This document shows positions 17,396-27,029 of a DNA stretch of 64,000 bases, in pieces. Position 1 is the first letter of the stretch, and each line of letters begins with the position of its first letter. The DNA comes from Lachnospiraceae bacterium. Lineage in GTDB: Bacteria; Bacillota; Clostridia; Lachnospirales; Lachnospiraceae. The stretch covers positions 34,893 to 98,892 of the forward strand of contig JAFZOW010000061.1 in NCBI GenBank assembly GCA_017552715.1, in the 5' to 3' direction. Below the pieces are notes generated by a model. The model saw only the letters and a program-made list of their open reading frames with translations. It was not told where the DNA came from and ran no database searches. The position numbers and the translations under genes were made by a program.

Positions 17396-20104
17396 TTAAT
17401 AACCCAGATAACTGAGATTCAGGTCCACCGCGCCCTTGATCCCCGGGATGCTTCCCTTGGAGGAATACTGCCAGAGGTCGTAATGCCCGGCATAGTCGGT
17501 CTGACTCGTGTAATGTGCCAGCCAGATCCGGTAGCCGCCCAGGGCACCCACGTCCACCATGGGACCCAGCCATGATTTGGAGGAATATACCCCAGCACTC
17601 AGGCCTCCGTTGCGTATGGTCTCGCAGAATGCTTTGCACACTGCGGTACGGGTGGCTTTGTCCAGCTTGTCGGCACGGCCGTTCTTCCCGCTGGTAAACT
17701 CCGTATCGATGAACACGGGATAGCTGATCTCGTAACCGGAGGCCAGGCTTAAGCACATGGAGGCTTCTTCTACCGCTTCCACCTCGTTTGTGGCCTGGGT
17801 GAAGAAATACAGGCCTACCTTCAGCCCCGCGGCCCGTGCCCCCTGAACATTGGTCTTGAAGGTCGGATCCTCCACCAGCACTCCGGTAGACGATCCGCGG
17901 TAACCGCAGCGGATGATCACAAAGTTCACGCCGGCATTCTTCACAGCCGTCCAGTCAATGGCACCGTTCCACTTCGAAACATCAATGCCGAGAACGCCTT
18001 CTCCGTTATTCTGGGCCAGTATCCCCTCTTCCGTAAAGTGATAGCTGATGCCGCGGATGATCTGGTCTCCGGTAACGGGTACCCCGTTTTTATCAAAGTA
18101 ATAAGTATTGCCGTTGATGGTCTGCCAGCCGGTGTAGATATACTCCACTTCGGTGGTGATATAGAACTCCGTCTGCTTGTAATAATCGGCAAATACCGCT
18201 TCCCGGTATTTATCCCCTTCCTTTACGTACAGCTGGTTTCCGTTTTTATCCTTCAGCTTGGTAGTGGTATCGCTCTTGGGATCGGGTTTTGCAGGATCCG
18301 GAGCAGGGGTAGCCTCTGCCGTGGGTGTTGCCTCCGCCGTGGTAGGTGTAGGCTCTGCTGCCGTAGGTTCGGCCTCCGGTGTGGGCGTCGGCGTCGGATC
18401 TTCCTCGGGTACGGGAGTAGGGGTAGGTGTAGGTGAGGGATCCTCCTGCTCATCCTCCCGGAAAATGGTGATGGGCCGGGGTACGGGACGGACAGCCGCC
18501 CGCATTTCAAGCTGAACATCACCGGGGTTCGCACGGGCATAGGCGGGCTCCGCCACTTCTTCCCTGGCTACGGCCTTGTATCCGTCGGAACCGTCCTTCG
18601 GAGTCTTGCCGGATTCAACCCACTCCACCGTATCCTGGACCGTCGGCTCCTCCGGAGCCTCCTCCTGTCCGCCGTTCCCTCCTGTATCCTCTACCTGGGG
18701 ATTGATCTCGGTCTCTTTCTTGATCTCGTCCTTGACATCCACCTTTTCGTAGGCGATCTTGTCACGGATGTTTACCGATGTGGGAACCGAAAGGAAATCA
18801 AAGCCCTTATTCTCGGCCAGGGACACCGTATATTTCCCGCCCTTCAGTTCCTTTTTGTAAATGATGCCGTCCTTATCGTCATCCTTTAAGCGGATCTTGT
18901 TTGCTTCATCCAGGGTAAGCAGCACATCAAATTCCACACCACTCACCAGCTTTCCGCTTTCCGGATCGGTAAATTTGATCTTTACATCCTGCTCCACGGA
19001 AGTGAAGCTGATCTTAACCTGCTGCTTCTCGCCCTCTTCCTCTTCTTCCTCGGGTTCAGGCTCGGGGTCGGGTTCATCCGTAGTCTGTACCTGACGCCCC
19101 GAGACCTCAGCCATGGCCAGCAGGCCGCTCCGGCCGGAAAGTCCGATGCTGCTTATACTCTTTCCCACCTCGTACATATAAGGTGTTTTCACCTGTACGG
19201 GCTTCTTTTTCAGGAAGAATCCCAGCCCCAGCAGTACCAGTCCCAGCACACAGGCGATCTCCAGGACACGCAGGAAACCCGCGGCTTTCTTCCGCCGCTC
19301 CCTGACCTTCTTCCGGTGACGCTGCCGGGCCGAGGGTTTCTTCGGCTTTTCATTGATATCGATAAAGCTCTCGGAATCGAAGGGATCCGGGCCCTCATCT
19401 TCATATTCCTCGTCCTGAACGTTTCCTTCCGCTATGGCGAGGATATCGGTATCCGTCAGTTCCTCTTCATCATCCGGATAATACTCGGCGTCCGTATATT
19501 CCGGCACTCCGGACTCTTCCGGGGCCGTTTCCGCTTCATAGGGCTGCAGCTCCTCTTCAGGCACTTCCGGGATATCTTCCGGGAAATCCTCTGTGCCGTA
19601 AGCCGTTTCCTCCGGCTGCACCTCTTCCGCTATCGCCTCTTCCACGGGCATATCGTCTGCGGGAAGATCCACAGCTTCTTCCGGCAGTTCTTCCGCCGCA
19701 GCTTCCTTACGGCTTACTCCCGGGAACATCTTGGTCTCCGCTGCTGCCAGCTCCGGACGATCCAGCTGCGTGGTATCGTCCAGATCGATCATCATCCCCG
19801 TATCAAAGGGAAGCTCCGAAACATCGGGAAGCACCCTGGTCTCCCGCATATCCTGGGCGATCTGGCTGCTGACATCCGTCAGCATCATGGTGTCTACCGA
19901 CACCTCACCCTGAAACACCCTGGACTTTTCTTCATCCGCATCGGCAATCCCTTCGGTATCGGGAGCCGAAGGCGGTATTTCCTCCGCCGCTTCCGGCACG
20001 GACTCCTCCTTGACCGCCTTCTCCACATCCGGTATCACACCGGTAGGATCCAGGTCCATGATCTCCAGATCATCCGTCATATCGTTCTGCTTTTTATCGC
20101 TCAC
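17396..20104 (-). CDS. Large membrane-anchored GH25 muramidase with cell-wall-binding repeat
   Basis: About 902 residues. The chosen start is the GTG at 20104, five bases after GGAGGAG; an in-frame GTG at 20119 lies upstream of that ribosome site. Residues 1-260 are very acidic (Glu/Asp/Pro-rich) and presumably cytoplasmic. A basic stretch (RQRHRKKVRERRKK) and a membrane helix (VLEIACVLGLVLLGLGFFL) follow, giving a type II topology. Outside are an acidic linker, a beta domain homologous to that of the 410-residue paralogue (DGIIYKKELKGGKYTVSL), a Pro-Thr repeat linker, a choline-binding-like repeat (YTGWQTINGNTYYFDKNG) and a GH25 domain (VLGIDVSKWNGAIDW) with intact YPVFIDTE and VDLN. It is first in the operon, behind the promoter at 20160-20188, and probably trims or remodels peptidoglycan where the polysaccharide is attached. 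Confidence 0.87.
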   Translation of the reverse strand: MSDKKQNDMTDDLEIMDLDPTGVIPDVEKAVKEESVPEAAEEIPPSAPDTEGIADADEEKSRVFQGEVSVDTMMLTDVSSQIAQDMRETRVLPDVSELPFDTGMMIDLDDTTQLDRPELAAAETKMFPGVSRKEAAAEELPEEAVDLPADDMPVEEAIAEEVQPEETAYGTEDFPEDIPEVPEEELQPYEAETAPEESGVPEYTDAEYYPDDEEELTDTDILAIAEGNVQDEEYEDEGPDPFDSESFIDINEKPKKPSARQRHRKKVRERRKKAAGFLRVLEIACVLGLVLLGLGFFLKKKPVQVKTPYMYEVGKSISSIGLSGRSGLLAMAEVSGRQVQTTDEPDPEPEPEEEEEEGEKQQVKISFTSVEQDVKIKFTDPESGKLVSGVEFDVLLTLDEANKIRLKDDDKDGIIYKKELKGGKYTVSLAENKGFDFLSVPTSVNIRDKIAYEKVDVKDEIKKETEINPQVEDTGGNGGQEEAPEEPTVQDTVEWVESGKTPKDGSDGYKAVAREEVAEPAYARANPGDVQLEMRAAVRPVPRPITIFREDEQEDPSPTPTPTPVPEEDPTPTPTPEAEPTAAEPTPTTAEATPTAEATPAPDPAKPDPKSDTTTKLKDKNGNQLYVKEGDKYREAVFADYYKQTEFYITTEVEYIYTGWQTINGNTYYFDKNGVPVTGDQIIRGISYHFTEEGILAQNNGEGVLGIDVSKWNGAIDWTAVKNAGVNFVIIRCGYRGSSTGVLVEDPTFKTNVQGARAAGLKVGLYFFTQATNEVEAVEEASMCLSLASGYEISYPVFIDTEFTSGKNGRADKLDKATRTAVCKAFCETIRNGGLSAGVYSSKSWLGPMVDVGALGGYRIWLAHYTSQTDYAGHYDLWQYSSKGSIPGIKGAVDLNLSYLGY

Positions 20105-20159
20105 AATCTCCTCCGGCACCTAGGTGCAAATAAAAACATTATGTAAACATACTGCTCTT

Positions 20160-20188
20160 ATTATACCTCTCCGGCGGGAACTGTGCAA
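20160..20188 (-). promoter_or_regulatory. Promoter of the polysaccharide operon
   Basis: On the minus strand, -35 TTGCAC (20183-20188) and a perfect -10 TATAAT (20160-20165) are separated by 17 bases. Transcription should start near 20153, giving a leader of about 50 bases to the GTG at 20104. No other strong promoter was noticed before the next eleven genes, so this may drive a transcript of up to about 20 kb. Confidence 0.72.
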
Positions 20189-20203
20189 GCTTTTATAAAT
20201 ACT

Positions 20204-20339
20204 CGTCTCTATTCAGAACCGCCTTGCGTTTCTGAACAGAGACGCGATTTGTCCATCCAGAATCGGCTTCGCCGATGAACAAATCGCCGTAAAACTCGGG
20301 CAACGCTTCGCTATCCCTCGCGGTGTTCTGAATAGTTAC
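20204..20339 (-). repeat. Palindromic intergenic repeat, copy 1
   Basis: On the minus strand it starts GTAACTATTCAGAACACCGC and ends near GTTCTGAATAGAGACG, so the ends are inverted repeats of one another. Inside are a GGCGATTTGT..CGGCGAAGCCGAT palindrome and a hairpin at 20204-20246 (CGTCTCTATTCAGAA against TTCTGAACAGAGACG). The same start and the GGCGATTTGT/CGGCGAAGCCGAT core recur at 32947-33085. The manC stop codon (20336-20338) is inside the repeat edge. No coding potential is apparent, which suggests a miniature mobile or REP-like element. Confidence 0.7.
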
Positions 20340-21406
20340 AAATACTCTTCCCTGTTGCAGATCTTCAGGTTTTCCACTATCTTACGTATGTTCCCCGTGC
20401 TGTCCTTACTGCAGATCAGGATGGCATCCTCGGTATCCACGATCACCAGATCCCTGAGGCCCACGGCGGCGATAAGCTTTTTCTCCCCCTCGATGATGCA
20501 GTTCTTCACATCCACGGTCAGGGCGTTGCCGGAAACGGTGTTCCCCGCCTCGTTCAGGGGACGCATGCGCTCCACGGAAAGCCAGCTGCCCACGTCGTCC
20601 CAGCCGAAGGTACCGGGCAGCACAAAGATATCGTCCTCCTTCTCCAGTACACCGTAGTCGATGGATTCGGAGGGCAGGTTTTCGAACACCCCGCTCATGA
20701 TGCTCTCTTCATCTTCCGTGCCGATGGCACTCTCGATACGGGTCAGGCCCCGGTAGATCTCGGGCAGATGCTCTTCGATGCTGTGCAGTATGGTGGAAGC
20801 CTTCCACACAAACATGCCGGAGTTCCAGAGATATTCTTCGGATTCGATATATTCCTTGGCCTTGGCGGAATCCGGCTTTTCCACGAAACGGTCCACCGCA
20901 AAGGCACTGCCTACGGTCCTGTCGGGATTGAACTTGATATAACCGTAGCCCGTTTCCGGAGCCGTGGGCGTGATCCCCAGGGTCACCAGATTGGCTCCCT
21001 CCTCCGCCACGGCGATGGCATCCCGAAGCACGTTCAGGAACATTCCCTTGTATTTGATCTGATGATCGCTGGGCAGTACCAGCATGATGGCATCTTCGTA
21101 TTTCTTCCGGATATGGATGGCCCCCAGGCCGATGCCGGGAGCGGTATTGCGCCCCACGGGCTCACAGATGATGTTTTCCTCGGGCAGCTCCGGCAGCTGT
21201 TCCCGCACCAGGGCACGATAGTTCTGATTCGTAGCCACAAAGATATCTCCGGGCTCCACGATGGGCAGGATGCGCTCCACGGTCTGCTGGATCATGGTGC
21301 GTCCGTCCCCCGTGAGACTTAAGAACTGCTTGGGATTCTTTTTCCTGCTCCGGGGCCAGAAGCGTTCTCCCTTACCTCCTGCCAGTATCAATGCCGTGAT
21401 CTTCAT
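20336..21406 (-). CDS. manC: Mannose-1-phosphate guanylyltransferase
   Basis: 356 residues from ATG at 21406, which has GGAGG nine bases upstream; the frame is open further but the family begins here (MKITALILAGGKGERFWP). It makes GDP-mannose from GTP and mannose-1-phosphate. Motifs: ALILAGGKGERFWPRSRKKN, PKQFLSLTGDG, EPVGRNTAPG, ENLPSESIDYGVLEK and FGWDDVGSW. There is no fused phosphomannose isomerase domain. It should feed the gmd-rmd pathway at 23120-25117 and mannosyl donors. It stands alone on the minus strand, divergent from the DPM1-like gene. Confidence 0.95.
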   Translation of the reverse strand: MKITALILAGGKGERFWPRSRKKNPKQFLSLTGDGRTMIQQTVERILPIVEPGDIFVATNQNYRALVREQLPELPEENIICEPVGRNTAPGIGLGAIHIRKKYEDAIMLVLPSDHQIKYKGMFLNVLRDAIAVAEEGANLVTLGITPTAPETGYGYIKFNPDRTVGSAFAVDRFVEKPDSAKAKEYIESEEYLWNSGMFVWKASTILHSIEEHLPEIYRGLTRIESAIGTEDEESIMSGVFENLPSESIDYGVLEKEDDIFVLPGTFGWDDVGSWLSVERMRPLNEAGNTVSGNALTVDVKNCIIEGEKKLIAAVGLRDLVIVDTEDAILICSKDSTGNIRKIVENLKICNREEYL

Positions 21407-21422
21407 AATGATAAACCTCCGT

Positions 21423-21451
21423 TTGAGTAATTTCCGATTCTGTGATACAAT
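21423..21451 (+). promoter_or_regulatory. Promoter of the DPM1-like glycosyltransferase
   Basis: TTGAGT (21423-21428), 17-base spacer, TACAAT (21446-21451). It lies in the 78-base gap between the divergent manC and glycosyltransferase starts. Expected transcription start is near 21458, with AAAGGAG and ATG at 21485 following. Confidence 0.65.
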
Positions 21452-21484
21452 GCGTTTATCCAAAAACATAAAGGAGCATGCATT

Positions 21485-22246
21485 ATGATCTCCATCGTCG
21501 TACCTACTTATAATGAAAAAGATAACATCCTGCCCCTGCTGAGCCGTATCCATTCGGCCCTGGGCAGCATCCCCCACGAAGTGATCTTCGTGGACGATTC
21601 CACGGACGAAACTCCGGAGCGCATCGAAAGCATTGCCGAAAGCGACCCTACCGTGCGCCTGCACCACAGGGAAAACGAAAAGGGTCTGGCTACTGCCGTG
21701 GTGCTGGGCTTTAAGCTGGCAAAGGGTGATTACGTTGCCTGCATGGATGCCGATCTGCAGCATCCCCCCGAGGTGCTCCTGGATATGTATGCCGCCATGT
21801 GCGCCCATGCGGATATGGCCATACCCAGCCGTTTCATTCCCGGCGGCAGCGACGGCGGCCTGGATATCTTCCGCAAGATCGTATCCGGCACGGCCCGCTA
21901 TATGGGCAAGATCCTGCTGCCCTGCCTGCGGCACATCTCGGACCCCACCAGCGGCCTGTTCATGATCCGCCGCGAATTACTGGAAGGTGCGGAACTGAAC
22001 CCCATCGGCTGGAAGATCATGGTGGAAGTGCTGGCCATGTGCCCGGTCAAAAAGGTCCTGGAGACTCCCTATGCCTTCCACGACCGGGAAAGCGGTCAGT
22101 CCAAGCTTTCCACTAAGGTCAGCCTCGAGTATATCCGGCAGCTTCTGCATCTTATCTTTGCAGCCAAAAACCCGGGCCGCGGGATGCGCGTTGCACGCTG
22201 GAGTCCCAAAAAGCTGGCCGAAAAGAAAGCCGCTCTCAGCCTTTGA
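21485..22246 (+). CDS. GT2 polyprenyl-phosphate sugar transferase (DPM1-like)
   Basis: 253 residues. ISIVVPTYNEKDNILPLL, VIFVDDSTDETPERI, CMDADLQHPPEVLLDMY and PSRFIPGG match the dolichyl/polyprenyl-phosphate mannosyltransferase branch of GT2, which moves a sugar from GDP-mannose (or UDP-glucose) to a lipid phosphate. It has no C-terminal membrane helices, so it is the soluble DPM1-type core. AAAGGAG precedes ATG. Neighbouring manC suggests GDP-mannose as donor, and the product could feed outer-face glycosylation of wall polymers or proteins. Its 3' end overlaps the convergent AraC gene by 11 bases. Confidence 0.86.
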   Translation: MISIVVPTYNEKDNILPLLSRIHSALGSIPHEVIFVDDSTDETPERIESIAESDPTVRLHHRENEKGLATAVVLGFKLAKGDYVACMDADLQHPPEVLLDMYAAMCAHADMAIPSRFIPGGSDGGLDIFRKIVSGTARYMGKILLPCLRHISDPTSGLFMIRRELLEGAELNPIGWKIMVEVLAMCPVKKVLETPYAFHDRESGQSKLSTKVSLEYIRQLLHLIFAAKNPGRGMRVARWSPKKLAEKKAALSL

Positions 22247-23123
22247 TCCACTGAGCCCACTTTTTCCTGTAATCCTCCGGGCTCATCTGTTCATTTTCCT
22301 GAAAGAGTCTGCGCAGCTCCTCCTCGCCGCTCATGCCGGAAGCGGCAGCTACGGCGGGGATGGGCTCTATGGTAAAGCGAAGGAGTTCCTTCGCTTTATT
22401 CAGCATGCGGTTGGCCGCGTATCCGTCGATGGAGATCCCGTACTTTGCACGAAATGCGTCGTCGATCTTTGAAAAGTCCGTCTTATAACGCTGTGTCAGG
22501 CGCTCATGGATATGCTCCAGCGTGATATCCGCTTCCGAAAGCCCTGCGTTCACTTCCTCCCGCAGGCCGTCGAAATCCGTCTCTTCCTGCCTCTCCCCGG
22601 CCATCTCCATGACCAGCAGAAGAAGCTGCGCCAGAAGCGCATCTGCCTTCAGTTCGGCACGCAGGCTGTTCTCGCCTTTCCCTTCCATGAGCTGCGCCAG
22701 CAGCCGGCTTACGGCTTCTTCCCGCCGTCCCAGCACGATACGGGGCTGTCCGCCGTTCTCCTTCTTAAAGAGCCCATAGACCGCCTCGGCCCTGGCCCCG
22801 TCAAAGTGAACCCAGGAAAGCTCCCAGGGATTGTTCACACTGCTCTCGTGTTCGTAATGCTCACGGCAGTCCAGAAGTACCGCGTCTCCGCTCTTCAGTT
22901 CGATCTCTTTCCCTTCGTAACGCACACAGCCGGAGCCGGCACGTACTACAAAGAATAAAAAGGATTCCAGATTCTCCCGCACGGAGGCATGGGGCTTTAA
23001 GCTCTTAAGGCTGCCCAGCTCCTGTACATAGCAGAGGTGTTTTCTGGCAAAGGCCGAAGGCGTATAAAAGTAGCGTTCCGAACTGGTGATCCCTTCTCCG
23101 TCAAAGAGTTTTTCCGTACTCAT
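22236..23123 (-). CDS. AraC-family transcriptional regulator
   Basis: 295 residues from ATG at 23123 (GGAGG upstream, ATGA overlap with the rmd stop). The N-terminal ~150 residues are a cupin-like sensing domain (GSGCVRYEGKEIELKSGDAV, DCREHYEH). The last ~100 residues have two helix-turn-helix units: EHIHERLTQRYKTDFSKIDDAF with YGISIDGYAANRMLNKAKEL, and IPAVAAASGMSGEEELRRLF. The layout is typical of sugar-responsive AraC activators. Coupling to rmd and gmd suggests that it regulates GDP-D-rhamnose synthesis or the wider surface cluster; the ligand is unknown. Confidence 0.88.
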   Translation of the reverse strand: MSTEKLFDGEGITSSERYFYTPSAFARKHLCYVQELGSLKSLKPHASVRENLESFLFFVVRAGSGCVRYEGKEIELKSGDAVLLDCREHYEHESSVNNPWELSWVHFDGARAEAVYGLFKKENGGQPRIVLGRREEAVSRLLAQLMEGKGENSLRAELKADALLAQLLLLVMEMAGERQEETDFDGLREEVNAGLSEADITLEHIHERLTQRYKTDFSKIDDAFRAKYGISIDGYAANRMLNKAKELLRFTIEPIPAVAAASGMSGEEELRRLFQENEQMSPEDYRKKWAQWIKG

Positions 23124-24064
23124 CCCTTCTGCCTCCAATCCGTAAGTATCTCATCTATGGTCTGCTCCAGCGGGATCGCGGGCGCCCAGCCGGTAGCCTC
23201 CGACAGCTTGCGGATATCCGCCTCGATAACGGGAACATCCACCGGCCGGATCTTGGCCGGATCCGTTTCCACACGGATCTGTACGTCGGAACGGGATATG
23301 ATGGTATCCAGGATCTGACGTATCTCCACGGCATGCCCGCTGCCCACGTTGTAGGTCTCGCCGGCTTTTCCTTTTTCTGCCAGCAGTGCGTATGCCCGCA
23401 CTACGTCCCGCACATCAGTAAAATCACGCCGGGCGGAAAGATTACCCACATACATCACGGGTTCCTTAAGGCCCTTTTCGATATCCGTCACCTGTTTGCA
23501 GAAATCGCTCACCACAAAGATAGGCGACTGCCCCGGCCCGATATGATTAAAGGCCCGCACCATGACGAGCTCCAGATCGTATGCTTCCGCATAGATCCTG
23601 CCCAGCATGTTCTGACAGGCCTTTGTAGCTGCATATATGTTTCCGGGATCCAGAAGGGTCCCTTCGGCTATGGGCGTATCCTCCGGACGGATATGTCCGT
23701 ATTCCTCACCGCTGCCCACAAGGACGACGCGCGGTTTATAGAACAGCTCGCGCAGAGCCTCCAGCAGGTTCACAGCTCCCTTGACATTCACATCAATGGT
23801 AAGCTGGGGATTTCTCCAGGCCACGGAAACACTGCTCTGCGCCGCCAGATGATAGATCTCGTCCGGCCGGAGGGCAAAGAGCAGTTCCACGATGCTTTCC
23901 TTATCCAGTATGTTCAGATCATGGACCGAGCCCGGCATGGGAGGAAGGGTCTCCGAGGGCAGCTTGGTCACTGCCACTTCCCGTCCTTTCTCTGCCAGAT
24001 GCTCTGCGAGATATCTTCCCACAAAGCCCGCCGCTCCGATGATCAGTGCTTTCTTTCCGGCCAC
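23120..24064 (-). CDS. rmd: GDP-4-keto-6-deoxy-D-mannose reductase (RMD-type)
   Basis: 314 residues, extended SDR fold. NAD(P)-binding motif ALIIGAAGFVGRYLAEHL; HLAAQSSVSVAWRNP; active-site GSGEEYG and YAATKACQNML (Tyr-x-x-x-Lys); then VRAFNHIGPGQS and RRDFTDVRDVVRAYALL. This pattern fits RMD, which reduces GDP-4-keto-6-deoxymannose to GDP-D-rhamnose, better than GMER/fcl epimerase-reductases. The start is a GTG at 24064 behind GGGAAA, 15 bases after gmd. It depends on the product of gmd, which is interrupted here, so its substrate supply is in question. Confidence in reductase family is high, in RMD specificity moderate. Confidence 0.84.
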   Translation of the reverse strand: MAGKKALIIGAAGFVGRYLAEHLAEKGREVAVTKLPSETLPPMPGSVHDLNILDKESIVELLFALRPDEIYHLAAQSSVSVAWRNPQLTIDVNVKGAVNLLEALRELFYKPRVVLVGSGEEYGHIRPEDTPIAEGTLLDPGNIYAATKACQNMLGRIYAEAYDLELVMVRAFNHIGPGQSPIFVVSDFCKQVTDIEKGLKEPVMYVGNLSARRDFTDVRDVVRAYALLAEKGKAGETYNVGSGHAVEIRQILDTIISRSDVQIRVETDPAKIRPVDVPVIEADIRKLSEATGWAPAIPLEQTIDEILTDWRQKG

Positions 24065-24079
24065 AGTCTTTTTCCCGCT

Positions 24080-25126
<1,047 letters not shown>

Positions 25127-25159
25127 CTAAATGCATACGGTATGAAAAACACAGGCTAA

Positions 25160-25188
25160 ATTATACCATGCAAGCCGCTTTCGCGCAA
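25160..25188 (-). promoter_or_regulatory. Promoter of the gmd-rmd-AraC operon
   Basis: On the minus strand: -35 TTGCGC (25183-25188), 17 bases, extended -10 TGGTATAAT with TATAAT at 25160-25165. Its product begins near 25153, about 35 bases before the gmd ATG at 25117, which has AGGAGG. Confidence 0.7.
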
Positions 25189-25231
25189 GTTTACCCTCAG
25201 GCTTTTCCCCTCCGGCTCCGTCCACATGTTT

Positions 25232-25260
25232 TTGACTTTTGCCACCTCATCCTGTATACT
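25232..25260 (+). promoter_or_regulatory. Promoter immediately before the 591-... membrane protein start
   Basis: TTGACT (25232-25237), 17-base spacer, TATACT (25255-25260). The ATG at 25272 is only 11 bases beyond the -10 box, so the expected leader is about five bases with no Shine-Dalgarno. It is one of several such arrangements in the window. Confidence 0.68.
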
Positions 25261-25271
25261 TCTTATTTGCC

Positions 25272-27026
25272 ATGAAAGCCATAGGAAAATGCGTTAAAAG
25301 CTACTGGTATCTCTTTCTCACGGGAGCACTGCTGCTGCTACAAGCACTGGTGTTCCTTATCCTGAGAGAAGACGCCTGTGTTTATGTATTTGACCATCTG
25401 GACCTTTTTGCGGCGCATTACGAGATGATGCGCAAAGAAGGCCTCTGGTTTTCCCATAATACCACCCTGCCCATCTTAAACGGGATCTCCCGGGATCTGC
25501 TGGGTTCGGAGTTCGAGCTCTACAATCTTCCCTATGTCTTCCTGCCCGGGATTTGGGCCTATCTTGCAAGCTATGCCCTGCGGGTAGCTGTGGGTTTTTC
25601 CTCCTTCTGCCTGCTGGCAAAGGATGCCCTGAAGGAAAACTACGGCAAGTACCGCCCCCTGGTGGTGATATGCGGCTGTGCCTTCGCCATAGTCCCGGTA
25701 TTTCCCACCTACAGCTGCGCCTTTGTATCCCTTCCCCTCATCGTTTTACTCCTCAGGCGCCTGTACTATAATAAGCCTGACATAAAAAAAGCCCTGCTTC
25801 TGTACACGGGCATTTTTCTTTATCCTGCACTTTCCTATTTTTCCTATCACGGCATCTTTATCCTGGCTTACTTATGCCTGGCGATCCTGATCCTCTGGAT
25901 CCGGGACCGGCGCCTTCCCCGGCGGCTGGTGATAGCGGTGCCCGTTCTTTTCCTGGGCTATGTCTGCTTCGAATACCGGCTTTTTTACGAGATGCTCTTC
26001 TCCGATACCGTTTCCATACGGCCGGGGATGCGGGTACTGTATCTGAACTTCCGGCAGTGCCTATACACCGCAGGCAAGGAATTCTTAAATCCTTTTGCCC
26101 ACAGCCAGGATGAACACCGTTTTCTCATACTCTGGCTGGCCCTTGGCATGGCTCTTTATACGATCATAAAGGCTCTGCGCAGCCGGGAATGGAAAAAGCT
26201 GTTTACCGATCCCCTGCTGCTTATCCTTTTCTTCATCGCCTTAAACTGCTGTATCATGGGCTTCTACCACTTCCGCCCCCTGGTGGCACTGGTGGAATTC
26301 CTGGTCCCGAAGCTGAAAGGCTTCGACTTCTCCCGGGCCAGCTTTCTGAATCCCTTTCTCTGGTACGGGGCACTGCTCTTTTCCTGTATGAAGCTGTGGG
26401 ATCTGGGAAAGCCCCTGTGGAAAGCCGCCTCCCGGCTACTTGCGGTGGCGGCACTCCTGCTGGTCATGTTCATACCGGATTACAACAACGACTTTGCCCT
26501 GACCGTGAGCGACCGCCTGCACCGGGCCTTTACCGGCGAACCCACGGACTATCTGACTTACGGGGAATACTTTTCCGTACCTTTGTTTGAGAAGATAAAA
26601 GAAGATATCGACTATAAGGGGGAATGGTGTGTCTCCTATGCCATGTACCCCGCCATCATGACCTACAACGGTTTTTCCACCCTGGACGGCTATCTGGGGC
26701 TGTATTCCCAGGAATACAAGGATACCTGGCTGGACCTTATCGCACCGTCCCGGGGCGGCTCTCCCTTCTTTGTGGATGCCTTTATCGATTACGGTAACAA
26801 GGTCTATCTTCCGCCTCCCGGCGATGAGGAGATCTATGATTACGGCCGCACGCTTCCCGCCGAAGAGCTGGAGCTGCACATCGACCCGCCCGTACTGCGA
26901 CGGCTTGACTGCCGTTATGTATTTTCCCGGGTACGCATCAGCAATGCCGCGGAGCTGGGTCTTTCGGAGCCTCGGATCTATACGGATCCTGAAGGCCCCT
27001 ATACCATCTATCTTTACGAACTGTAA
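25272..27026 (+). CDS. Multi-pass membrane protein, unknown function (584 aa)
   Basis: The frame opens at a TTG further upstream, but ATG at 25272 places MKAIGKCVKSYW before the first helix. About ten hydrophobic segments are visible (for example WYLFLTGALLLLQALVFLI, FLYPALSYFSYHGIFILAY, LVIAVPVLFLGYVC), separated by short loops, and a ~180-residue soluble C-terminal part follows. An early extracytoplasmic loop has YVFDHLDLFAAHYEMM and PILNGISRDLLGSEFELYNL. The layout resembles GT-C or YfhO-like membrane glycosyltransferases, and I have a weak recollection of the DUF6044 family; no catalytic motif can be named with confidence. Its position next to sugar-nucleotide genes fits a role in glycan assembly. 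Confidence 0.78.
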   Translation: MKAIGKCVKSYWYLFLTGALLLLQALVFLILREDACVYVFDHLDLFAAHYEMMRKEGLWFSHNTTLPILNGISRDLLGSEFELYNLPYVFLPGIWAYLASYALRVAVGFSSFCLLAKDALKENYGKYRPLVVICGCAFAIVPVFPTYSCAFVSLPLIVLLLRRLYYNKPDIKKALLLYTGIFLYPALSYFSYHGIFILAYLCLAILILWIRDRRLPRRLVIAVPVLFLGYVCFEYRLFYEMLFSDTVSIRPGMRVLYLNFRQCLYTAGKEFLNPFAHSQDEHRFLILWLALGMALYTIIKALRSREWKKLFTDPLLLILFFIALNCCIMGFYHFRPLVALVEFLVPKLKGFDFSRASFLNPFLWYGALLFSCMKLWDLGKPLWKAASRLLAVAALLLVMFIPDYNNDFALTVSDRLHRAFTGEPTDYLTYGEYFSVPLFEKIKEDIDYKGEWCVSYAMYPAIMTYNGFSTLDGYLGLYSQEYKDTWLDLIAPSRGGSPFFVDAFIDYGNKVYLPPPGDEEIYDYGRTLPAEELELHIDPPVLRRLDCRYVFSRVRISNAAELGLSEPRIYTDPEGPYTIYLYEL

Positions 27027-27029
27027 GGC

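Noticed and set aside
21407-21934. 176-residue extension of manC
   Set aside because: It lies antisense to the DPM1-like gene; the true start at 21406 has GGAGG and the conserved nucleotide motif right after it.
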